Assembly: GCA_002429965.1 (NCBI GenBank)
Contig: DJBG01000027.1
Span: 738 to 8,184, forward strand
Source: Hungatella sp. UBA5982
Lineage (GTDB): Bacteria > Bacillota > Clostridia > Lachnospirales > Lachnospiraceae
Direction of reading: 5' to 3'
Length of the DNA: 7,447 bases
Made by a program: the position numbers and the translations under genes. Positions 1 through 5,680 of the stretch are shown here, piece after piece. The notes beneath the pieces are model-generated. The model did no database searches. It saw only the letters and a list, made by a program, of their open reading frames with translations, and had not been told where the DNA came from. Every line of letters begins with the position of its first letter. Positions within the stretch are counted from its first letter, which is position 1.

Positions 1-1
1 A

Positions 2-1129
2 GACCAGACCGTATTCGCAGGCGGAGTGAAGATCCGCAAGGGATCCAATACCAAGAGCACAGATTATACCGTATCCGACGGTTCCGTCATTCACGTTTAC
101 CCCAATCAGTTCATGCTTTTGGTAGATGGCGGAAAGGTGATCGATTACACAGGGGAACCAGGCTATTTTACCGTGAAGAACTCTTCCCTTCCCTCCCTCT
201 TTAACGGCCAGTTTGATGAGGCGTTAAAGGAATCCTTTGACCGGATCCGCTTTGGCGGTCAGACGCCCACTGCCCAGAAAGTATATTTTATCAATCTACA
301 GGAGATTAAAGGAATCAAGTTCGGTACCCCAAATCCAATTAACTACTTTGACCAGTTCTATAATGCGGAATTGTTTTTACGGGCACATGGAACGTATTCC
401 ATCAAGGTGACAGACCCTCTGCAGTTCTATGCGGAGGCCATACCGAAAAATACTTCCCGGGTTGAAGTGGATGACATCAACGCCCAGTATTTATCTGAAT
501 TTTTAGAGGCTCTTCAGTCTTCCATAAACCAGATGTCCGCCGATGGCATCCGGATTTCTTATGTAGCTTCCAAGGGAAGAGAGCTGGGCCAGTATATGGC
601 TGATATTCTTGATGATGAGTGGAAGATCCAGAGAGGAATAGAGATACAGTCCGTAGGTATTGCCAGTATTTCCTATGATGAGGAATCAAAGGAGCTGATC
701 CACCTTCGCAACCAGGGGGCCATGTTAAGCGATCCCGGTGTCAGGGAGGGTTATGTGCAGGGAGCAGTGGCCAGAGGCTTAGAAGCGGCAGGAAGCAATG
801 CCAATGGTTCCATGGCAGGATTTATGGGTATGGGCATGGGAATGAATGCAGGAGGCGGCTTTATGGGAGCAGCTTCAAGCACCAACTTTCAGCAGATGCA
901 GATGGATCGGGCCCAGCAGGGAAATCCTGGGGAACGGACGGCAGCAGGCGGAGAGAGTAAGGCCGAAAGCCCCTCTGACAGCCCATGGACCTGCAGCTGC
1001 GGAAATGTTAACACAGGAAAATTCTGTCCGGAATGCGGAAATCCAAAGCCGGCAGAAACATGGACCTGTGAATGTAAAACTGTAAACAATGGCAGATTTT
1101 GTTCGGAGTGTGGAAAACCAAGACCATGA
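2..1129 (+). CDS. ydjI: SPFH-domain protein with two C-terminal zinc ribbons (YdjI-like), 5' end missing
   Basis: The reading frame is open from base 2, so the true start lies upstream; the GTG at 26 is not a start because family-like sequence (DQTVFAGG) precedes it. Numbering from codon 26, residues about 15-215 form the SPFH (stomatin/prohibitin/flotillin/HflK) domain, with family-like stretches KFGTPNPINYF (98-108) and GTYSIKVTDPLQFY (122-135). A Gly/Met/Ala-rich linker follows (about 255-285, including GFMGMGMGM). Two short zinc ribbons end the protein: C323/C325/C334/C337 and C348/C350/C359/C362. No membrane segment is visible in this part, so it is probably a cytosolic protein recruited to the membrane. 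The family is often labelled 'virion core protein' from a distant poxvirus similarity; I would not take that literally. In B. subtilis the homologue YdjI links PspA to the membrane together with YdjG and YdjH, and homologues of both follow here. Its stop overlaps the next ATG. The ydjI assignment is by domain and neighbours. Confidence 0.88.
   Translation, partial: DQTVFAGGVKIRKGSNTKSTDYTVSDGSVIHVYPNQFMLLVDGGKVIDYTGEPGYFTVKNSSLPSLFNGQFDEALKESFDRIRFGGQTPTAQKVYFINLQEIKGIKFGTPNPINYFDQFYNAELFLRAHGTYSIKVTDPLQFYAEAIPKNTSRVEVDDINAQYLSEFLEALQSSINQMSADGIRISYVASKGRELGQYMADILDDEWKIQRGIEIQSVGIASISYDEESKELIHLRNQGAMLSDPGVREGYVQGAVARGLEAAGSNANGSMAGFMGMGMGMNAGGGFMGAASSTNFQQMQMDRAQQGNPGERTAAGGESKAESPSDSPWTCSCGNVNTGKFCPECGNPKPAETWTCECKTVNNGRFCSECGKPRP
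986..1126 (+). repeat. Tandem zinc-ribbon repeat inside the SPFH gene
   Basis: Two copies of a 22-codon unit (986-1051 and 1061-1126) encode the last 47 residues of the SPFH protein. Each begins WTC, has cysteines in the order CxC-x8-CxxC, and shares the N.G.FC.ECG.P.P pattern. The copies are clearly related in protein but differ at many bases, so the duplication is old and both copies appear to be kept by selection. The last base of the second copy is the first base of the next gene's ATG. Confidence 0.85.
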
Positions 1130-2166
1130 GTGAGATCATAAGTTATAAATGTCCAAATTGCGGCGGGCCGCTTATCTTTGATCCGAAAAAGCAGAAGTAT
1201 GCCTGTGAATACTGTTTATCAGAATTCAACCAGAAAGAAACAGAAAGCGGGGAGCCGCAGGAGCCTGAGGCAGGAAAGAAAAAAAAGGGCGGAGAGCCTG
1301 TATTATATACCTGCCCCAGCTGCGGGGCCGAGATCGTAACGGATGAAACAACCGCTGCGACCTTCTGCTATTATTGCCATAACCCGGTGATCCTTTCGGG
1401 CAGGCTTTCCGGCGAATTCCATCCGGATTATGTAATTCCGTTTGCAATGGAAAAGAAGCGGGCTGTGGAAATCTTTGAACAATGGATGAAAAAGAAGCGG
1501 TTTGTTCCAAAGGCTTTTTACAGTGAAGACCAGATCGAGAAAATCTCCGGCGTATATTTTCCTTACATGCTTTACAGCTGCCGGGCGGAGGGAAGCCTGG
1601 ATGCAAAAGCAGACCGTCTGCGGGTATGGGTAAGCGGTGACCGCCGCTATACGGAGACCCAGACCTATGATGTCCGCAGAGAAGGCACCATGCCAGTGAA
1701 ATTCGTGCCCCGCAATGCCTTGAAAAAATCCAACCGGGAGCTGGTGGAGGGGGTACTGCCCTTTGAAACAGAGAAAATGAAACCCTTTACCATGGGGTTT
1801 CTTTCCGGCTTTGTGGCAGAACGGCGGGATATGGGAGAGCAGGAATTTTCTGAAGAAGTAAAGTCAGAGGTGCGCCATTTTGCCGAAGAGTCCTTAAAAA
1901 GCAGCATTACATCCTATGATTCTGTGAGAGTTCAGAATCAAACCGTCCATCTGGATGAAGAAAAGTGGGAGTATGCTCTTTTGCCTGTGTGGACCCTTAC
2001 CTACCATGACGGAGCAAAAGACCAGATGTATTATTTTACAGTGAATGGGCAAACAGGTAAGGTATGCGGTAAGCTTCCTGTGGACCGTAATAAGCTGATG
2101 CTTTTGTTTCTTGAAATATTCCTGCCCGTATTTTTTGCCATGCTGATTGTGGGGTATCTGATATGA
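1126..2166 (+). CDS. ydjG: Tail-anchored protein with two TFIIB-type zinc ribbons (YdjG-like)
   Basis: A 346-residue protein starting at ATG 1126, which overlaps the SPFH stop as ATGA; this supports translational coupling and is preferred over an in-frame TTG at 1099 inside the SPFH gene. Two zinc ribbons lie at the N-terminus: C9/C12/C27/C30 and C63/C66/C81/C84, joined by a charged Glu/Lys-rich linker (about 36-58). Residues about 95-320 are a mixed soluble domain with motifs such as YFPYMLYSC and WTLTYHDG. A single hydrophobic stretch (about 324-346) ends the protein, so it looks tail-anchored with the ribbons in the cytosol. Members of this family are often misnamed 'replication' or 'primosomal' proteins because of the zinc ribbons. 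The length is close to B. subtilis YdjG, which with YdjH forms a membrane partner for YdjI and PspA. The role here is inferred from that module; no catalytic motif is visible. Confidence 0.87.
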   Translation: MSEIISYKCPNCGGPLIFDPKKQKYACEYCLSEFNQKETESGEPQEPEAGKKKKGGEPVLYTCPSCGAEIVTDETTAATFCYYCHNPVILSGRLSGEFHPDYVIPFAMEKKRAVEIFEQWMKKKRFVPKAFYSEDQIEKISGVYFPYMLYSCRAEGSLDAKADRLRVWVSGDRRYTETQTYDVRREGTMPVKFVPRNALKKSNRELVEGVLPFETEKMKPFTMGFLSGFVAERRDMGEQEFSEEVKSEVRHFAEESLKSSITSYDSVRVQNQTVHLDEEKWEYALLPVWTLTYHDGAKDQMYYFTVNGQTGKVCGKLPVDRNKLMLLFLEIFLPVFFAMLIVGYLI

Positions 2167-3074
2167 TGAAAACAAAGGGATTGTTTCTTCGGATATGCCG
2201 GGTGGCTGTATTTCTGCCCGTGGTTCTTCTGCTTCTGACCTTTCTTTCCGGAGGCATGAAAGCTTATGCCGAAAGCGGGAGCCCTGAAGGTGTTTCCGGG
2301 GAAAAGCGGGTCTATGATGAAGCGGGACTCTTTTCCAGAGAGGAAACAGAAGCGCTGGAATCCCGGATCCAGGCGTTGAGAAAAGAGATGAACATGGATG
2401 TGGTGATCACAACCACAGACCTGGCAGGCGGAAAAACAGCTGGGGAATATGCGGAGGATTTCTACATAAGAGGAGCCTTTGGAGTTGGAAAGGATTACAG
2501 CGGAGTGTTGTTCCTGATAGACATGGATAACCGTGAGATTTACATCCTTCCCGTAGGAAAAATGAACCGCTTTTTAACGGATAAACGCTGGAATTCCATT
2601 TTGGATGCCGCCTATGAAGAAGTAAGCGGCCAGAACTACGTTGCCTGTGCTGGGAGCTTTCTGGACGGCGTGGCTAAATATTACAAGGCCGGGATTCCCG
2701 GAGGACAGTATAATTATGATAAGGAGACAGGGAAAATAAGCGTTTACCGCAGCATCCGGTGGTATGAGGCAGCATTGGCAGCTCTCATCGGGCTGATTGC
2801 AGCGGCCGTTGCCTGCGGTGGAGTGACCAGCCGGTATTCCATGAAAAAGGAGAGAGGCGGGGCCAGAAACTCATTGATGGCCTATCGTGCAAACTGTCAG
2901 TTCCGGTATTCGGACCAGTACGACCATCTGGTGAACAAGACTGTGACCTTTATGATAATTCCACGGAATCAGGGGAATGGAGGCAATGGCGGCGGCGGTT
3001 TTTCCTCCGGCGGCAGGAGTACCACCCACACCTCCTCAGGACACACCATGGGGGGCGGGGGACGGAAATTTTAA
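2163..3074 (+). CDS. ydjH: TPM-domain membrane protein with Gly-rich tail (YdjH-like)
   Basis: A 303-residue protein whose ATG at 2163 overlaps the preceding stop as ATGA; a second ATG directly follows at 2166. The N-terminus is a signal peptide or membrane segment (basic start, hydrophobic core about 14-28, possible cleavage after A34-Y35-A36). Residues about 49-172 are a TPM domain (formerly UPF0603/DUF477), beginning RVYDEAGLFS and containing DYSGVLFLIDMDNREIYI (111-128). A second membrane segment lies at about 203-221, followed by a basic stretch and a soluble region. The tail (271-303) is rich in Gly, Ser and His and ends GGGGRKF, as is common in TPM proteins of Firmicutes. The predicted topology places the TPM domain outside the membrane and the tail inside. 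TPM proteins have been linked to photosystem repair in plants and to membrane-protein complexes in bacteria. With the two upstream genes it most likely forms the membrane anchor of a PspA-type stress complex. Confidence 0.88.
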   Translation: MMKTKGLFLRICRVAVFLPVVLLLLTFLSGGMKAYAESGSPEGVSGEKRVYDEAGLFSREETEALESRIQALRKEMNMDVVITTTDLAGGKTAGEYAEDFYIRGAFGVGKDYSGVLFLIDMDNREIYILPVGKMNRFLTDKRWNSILDAAYEEVSGQNYVACAGSFLDGVAKYYKAGIPGGQYNYDKETGKISVYRSIRWYEAALAALIGLIAAAVACGGVTSRYSMKKERGGARNSLMAYRANCQFRYSDQYDHLVNKTVTFMIIPRNQGNGGNGGGGFSSGGRSTTHTSSGHTMGGGGRKF

Positions 3075-3101
3075 TAAAAGATTTTCTCCCTGAAAAACAA
3101 A

Positions 3102-3150
3102 CACAAAAACCTGCTGATAAAGGTCAAAACTTTTTTAGCAGGTTTTTGTG
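3102..3150. terminator. Bidirectional rho-independent terminator between ydjH-like gene and sfsA
   Basis: A perfect 14-base inverted repeat has arms at 3102-3115 (CACAAAAACCTGCT) and 3137-3150 (AGCAGGTTTTTGTG), with a 21-base A/T-rich loop. The outer part of each arm is an A-run on one side and a T-run on the other, so RNA made in either direction carries GC pairs followed by a U-run. It starts 27 bases past the TPM gene stop and ends 36 bases before the sfsA stop, so it suits both convergent transcripts. Confidence 0.85.
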
Positions 3151-3186
3151 CTTGATGGATGATATTCTATGAAAACCCTTCATTTA

Positions 3187-3987
3187 TCAGGCCAGATATA
3201 CCGGAATGGGCATGTCTAAGGAAATGGAATCCTCCGTAATGACACAGTCATAAGCTAAAATATGGACACCGGCCTCCTTCGCACTTTTTAACGCTTCCGC
3301 AAATTCCGGATGCGTTTTTCTATTTGGCGTAAATGCTTCCATCTCTTTCATCTGGATAACAAACAGGATGTAGGCTTCATACCCTTCCCTGTGGGCGTTT
3401 ATAAGCTCCTGCATGTGCTTTACTCCCCGCAACGTCGGCGCATCGGGAAACATGGCAAGTCCGTTTTCTTCCAGAGTGACTCCCTTAACTTCCATGAATG
3501 CAGGGATTTCCTCTTGGTGCTCCTCACATCTTCCCGGCAGCACCGCCTGAAAAGCCAGGTCGAACCGTGACTGGTCATAGGTGATTTCCCGTCTGATGTT
3601 TTTTATGGCAGGGTGATAAATGGAAGGGTTCTCCACAGCCTGATGAAAAGGCAGTGGCGGATTTTCCCGGATGGATTGCAGCCATTCGTAAGCCGCCTGA
3701 TTGGGGGCCTGGGAATCCATGTTGATGAGGAGCGGCCCTCCCCTTTCCCGTTCTTTCCATACGCCGATCAAAGAGTATTCTGTTTTTCTTCCCAGGGCCG
3801 CGGCCTCCGGATGAAACTGCACCAGCACCTTAACACCGGGGATGAGCAGCTCCCGGCAGCGTCCTGTATTTTTAACATGACAGATCACCTCTTCTTCCCC
3901 ATGGCTTTTTTTTGCAATCAGGACGTGGGCAATAAAACGGTTGGGGCGGCTTAAAAAGGTCCCTGTCAGCATGTGTTCGTATCTCAA
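3187..3987 (-). CDS. sfsA: SfsA family DNA-binding / nuclease-fold protein (TTG start)
   Basis: A 266-residue protein read from TTG at 3985-3987. Its start MRYEHMLTGTFLSRPNRF matches the usual SfsA N-terminus, and an AAAGGAG site (3999-4005) lies 11 bases upstream of the TTG. An ATG 15 bases downstream is too far from that site, and an ATG at 4161 would add 58 residues unlike the family. HVKNTGRCREL (37-47) is the conserved N-terminal region. D143 (in RFDL), E166 and K168 (in EVKGVTL) fit the PD-(D/E)xK nuclease-fold signature noted for the family, and FPDAPTLRGVKH (180-191) is its strongest motif. It is about 30 residues longer than E. coli SfsA (234). In E. coli, SfsA was named for stimulating sugar (maltose) fermentation genes when overproduced and it binds DNA; its exact biochemical function is unsettled. 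The gene is monocistronic, convergent with the TPM gene and divergent from thrC. Confidence 0.9.
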   Translation of the reverse strand: MRYEHMLTGTFLSRPNRFIAHVLIAKKSHGEEEVICHVKNTGRCRELLIPGVKVLVQFHPEAAALGRKTEYSLIGVWKERERGGPLLINMDSQAPNQAAYEWLQSIRENPPLPFHQAVENPSIYHPAIKNIRREITYDQSRFDLAFQAVLPGRCEEHQEEIPAFMEVKGVTLEENGLAMFPDAPTLRGVKHMQELINAHREGYEAYILFVIQMKEMEAFTPNRKTHPEFAEALKSAKEAGVHILAYDCVITEDSISLDMPIPVYLA

Positions 3988-3998
3988 TGAAGCTATCT

Positions 3999-4005
3999 CT
4001 CCTTT
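3999..4005 (-). promoter_or_regulatory. Ribosome binding site that sets the sfsA start
   Basis: On the minus strand the sequence reads AAAGGAG, followed by 11 bases and then TTG. It is the only strong Shine-Dalgarno match near the N-terminus of sfsA, and it favours the TTG at 3987 over the ATG at 3972. The spacing is slightly long. Confidence 0.65.
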
Positions 4006-4019
4006 CTGTATCCAAGGGT

Positions 4020-4048
4020 ATTTTACCACAAGGAGAATAAAAATGGAA
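4020..4048 (-). promoter_or_regulatory. Weak candidate promoter for sfsA
   Basis: On the minus strand a -10-like TAAAAT (4020-4025) lies 17 bases downstream of TTCCAT (4043-4048), a poor -35 match. Transcription would start near 4013, giving a leader of about 26 bases that still includes the AAAGGAG site. The weak -35 leaves room for activator dependence or for a different true promoter. Confidence 0.35.
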
Positions 4049-4056
4049 TCCTTGTG
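4027..4056. repeat. 8-base inverted repeat in the sfsA/thrC divergent region
   Basis: CACAAGGA (4027-4034) and TCCTTGTG (4049-4056) are perfect reverse complements separated by 14 bases. The repeat covers the spacer and -35 position of the candidate sfsA promoter, so it is placed like an operator. A further 10-base palindrome, CACATTTGTG, lies at 4070-4079. No regulator can be named. Confidence 0.45.
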
Positions 4057-4110
4057 TCTTTGAAGTGAACACATTTGTGCGCTGGTTGGAAACTTTTTTG
4101 TCCTTTTTTC

Positions 4111-4139
4111 TTGCGCCCTTAAGAAAAGTATGCTACAAT
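4111..4139 (+). promoter_or_regulatory. Promoter of thrC
   Basis: TTGCGC (4111-4116, a partial -35 match) lies 17 bases before TACAAT (4134-4139, five of six -10 consensus bases). TG at 4131-4132 makes an extended -10 (TGCTACAAT). Transcription would start near 4146, leaving a leader of about 50 bases, too short for a T-box riboswitch or a typical leader-peptide attenuator; none is visible. Confidence 0.65.
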
Positions 4140-4195
4140 GCTGGCAAGGTTTTTGATCCATTGATTATGAGAGAGCAGGAAAGGAATAAAATACC

Positions 4196-5680
4196 ATGGA
4201 AATATCCTATCAAAGTACAAGGGGCGGCGAGACCGGTGTGACGGCTTCCCAGGCAATCTTAAAGGGTCTGGCGGCAGACGGCGGCCTGTTTATGCCGTGT
4301 TTTATCCCAAAGCTTGACAAGTCCATGAAGGAATTGTCGGCAATGACATACCAGGAAACAGCCTATGAGGTCATGAAGCTGTATCTCACGGATTACAGTT
4401 CTGAGGAGTTAAAGACCTGCATTGAACGGGCCTATGACAGTAAATTCGATACAGAGGAAATCGCTCCTCTGGCCAAGGCTGACGGGGCTTATTATCTGGA
4501 ATTATACCATGGAAGCACCATTGCATTTAAGGATATGGCACTTTCCATACTTCCTCATCTGATGACAGTTGCTGCAAAAAAGAACCAGGTAAAAAATAAA
4601 ATCGTGATCCTTACCGCCACCTCCGGCGATACAGGAAAGGCTGCTATGGCCGGTTTTGCCGATGTGGAGGGAACCGAAATTATCGTATTTTATCCAAAGG
4701 ATGGCGTAAGCCGTGTCCAGGAGCTTCAGATGGTGACCCAGAAAGGGGAAAACACCCATGTGGCTGCCATTCATGGAAACTTTGACGATGCCCAGACAGG
4801 GGTAAAAAAGATATTCGGAGATAAGGAGTTTGCCCGCAGGCTTGATGAAAAGGGATTTCAGCTGTCCTCCGCCAATTCAATCAACATCGGAAGACTGGTT
4901 CCTCAGGTGGTATATTATGTTTATGCCTATGCAAAGCTCCTTGCCTGTGAAGAGATTTCTGATGGAGAAGAAATTAATGTTACCGTGCCTACGGGAAACT
5001 TTGGAAACATTCTTGCTGCCTACTTAGCAAAGCAGATGGGTGTTCCCATTAAGACCCTTATCTGTGCCTCCAATGAAAATAAGGTTCTTTATGATTTCTT
5101 CCAGACAGGAACCTATGACAGAAACCGGGATTTTATTCTTACCAGTTCTCCGTCCATGGATATTTTGATTTCCAGCAACTTAGAGCGACTGATCTATTTA
5201 AGCGCAGGATGCGATGCAGAGGCAAATGCAGCCTTTATGAAGGAGCTGGGAGATCAAGGCAGCTATGCGGTAACAGCCGGAATGAAGCGCTTTATGGAAG
5301 ATTTTAAGGGAGGCTATGCGGGAGAAGAGGAAACCAGGGAAGCCATTAAGAAGGTTTTTGATGATACCGGATATCTGATTGATCCCCATACCGGCGTTGC
5401 AGCCTGCGTATATGGCCAATACAAGACAGAGACAAAGGATCAGACGAAGAACATCATTGCCTCCACGGCAAGCCCTTATAAGTTCGCGGGAAGTGTTCTG
5501 GAAGCCATTGAAGGACAACAGGAGGAGCCGGATGAATTCCGGATCATTGATCATTTGTCAGAGATATCCAAGGTCCTTATACCACCGGCAGTAGAAGAAA
5601 TCCGCACCGCACCTGTACGCCACGATACAGAATGCGATGCGGATAAGATGAAGGAAGCTGTTGAAAGCTTTTTAAGCTAA
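4196..5680 (+). CDS. thrC: Threonine synthase
   Basis: PLP-dependent enzyme that converts O-phospho-L-homoserine and water to L-threonine and phosphate, the last step of threonine synthesis, in the cytosol. It has 494 residues, as in the long-form threonine synthases of yeast and many Clostridia (E. coli ThrC is 428). The start ATG has an AAGGAA site (4181-4186) nine bases upstream. The N-terminus (YQSTRGGETGVTASQAILKG) is typical. The PLP lysine should be K112 in HGSTIAFKDMALS; this has Ser where many homologues have Pro (HGPT). ATSGDTGKAA (141-150) and TGNFGN (266-271) are cofactor-phosphate and substrate-binding segments, and SSANSINIGRL (224-234) is also conserved. The gene stands alone: hom and thrB are not adjacent, so pathway control must be coordinated elsewhere. 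It has its own promoter, is divergent from sfsA, and its stop overlaps the stop of the convergent MATE gene. Confidence 0.97.
   Translation: MEISYQSTRGGETGVTASQAILKGLAADGGLFMPCFIPKLDKSMKELSAMTYQETAYEVMKLYLTDYSSEELKTCIERAYDSKFDTEEIAPLAKADGAYYLELYHGSTIAFKDMALSILPHLMTVAAKKNQVKNKIVILTATSGDTGKAAMAGFADVEGTEIIVFYPKDGVSRVQELQMVTQKGENTHVAAIHGNFDDAQTGVKKIFGDKEFARRLDEKGFQLSSANSINIGRLVPQVVYYVYAYAKLLACEEISDGEEINVTVPTGNFGNILAAYLAKQMGVPIKTLICASNENKVLYDFFQTGTYDRNRDFILTSSPSMDILISSNLERLIYLSAGCDAEANAAFMKELGDQGSYAVTAGMKRFMEDFKGGYAGEEETREAIKKVFDDTGYLIDPHTGVAACVYGQYKTETKDQTKNIIASTASPYKFAGSVLEAIEGQQEEPDEFRIIDHLSEISKVLIPPAVEEIRTAPVRHDTECDADKMKEAVESFLS

Noticed and set aside
26..28. GTG at 26 as the start of the SPFH gene
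   Set aside because: The frame stays open to the window edge with family-like sequence upstream, so the gene begins outside the window.
1099..1125. In-frame TTG at 1099 as the start of the YdjG-like gene
   Set aside because: It would overlap the SPFH gene by about 30 bases; ATG 1126 gives the ATGA coupling and a typical N-terminus just ahead of the first zinc ribbon.
26..1129. Viral or phage origin of the first gene, suggested by the common label 'virion core protein' for this family
   Set aside because: The label reflects remote similarity; the neighbours are a membrane-stress module and housekeeping genes, with no phage structural, integrase or replication gene in the window.
1281..1287. 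In-frame A AAA AAG slippery heptamer within an 8-A tract, in the linker between the zinc ribbons of the YdjG-like protein, as a possible -1 frameshift site
   Set aside because: The -1 frame stops after about 19 codons, there is no strong downstream structure, and the same in-frame heptamer occurs at a Lys-Lys pair in thrC (codons 127-129). It is best explained by a Lys-rich linker.
4106..4127. TTTTCTT / AAGAAAA inverted repeat overlapping the thrC promoter as an operator or upstream terminator
   Set aside because: It is a 7-base A/T-only type repeat of the kind expected by chance in promoter DNA and has no following T-run.
3988..4161. Open minus-strand extension of sfsA up to an ATG at 4161
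   Set aside because: It has no family similarity, overlaps the divergent promoter of thrC, and a ribosome site plus family-typical start lie downstream at TTG 3987.
4140..4195. T-box, riboswitch or leader peptide controlling thrC
   Set aside because: The leader is only about 50 bases, with no short Thr-rich reading frame, T-box sequence or terminator hairpin.
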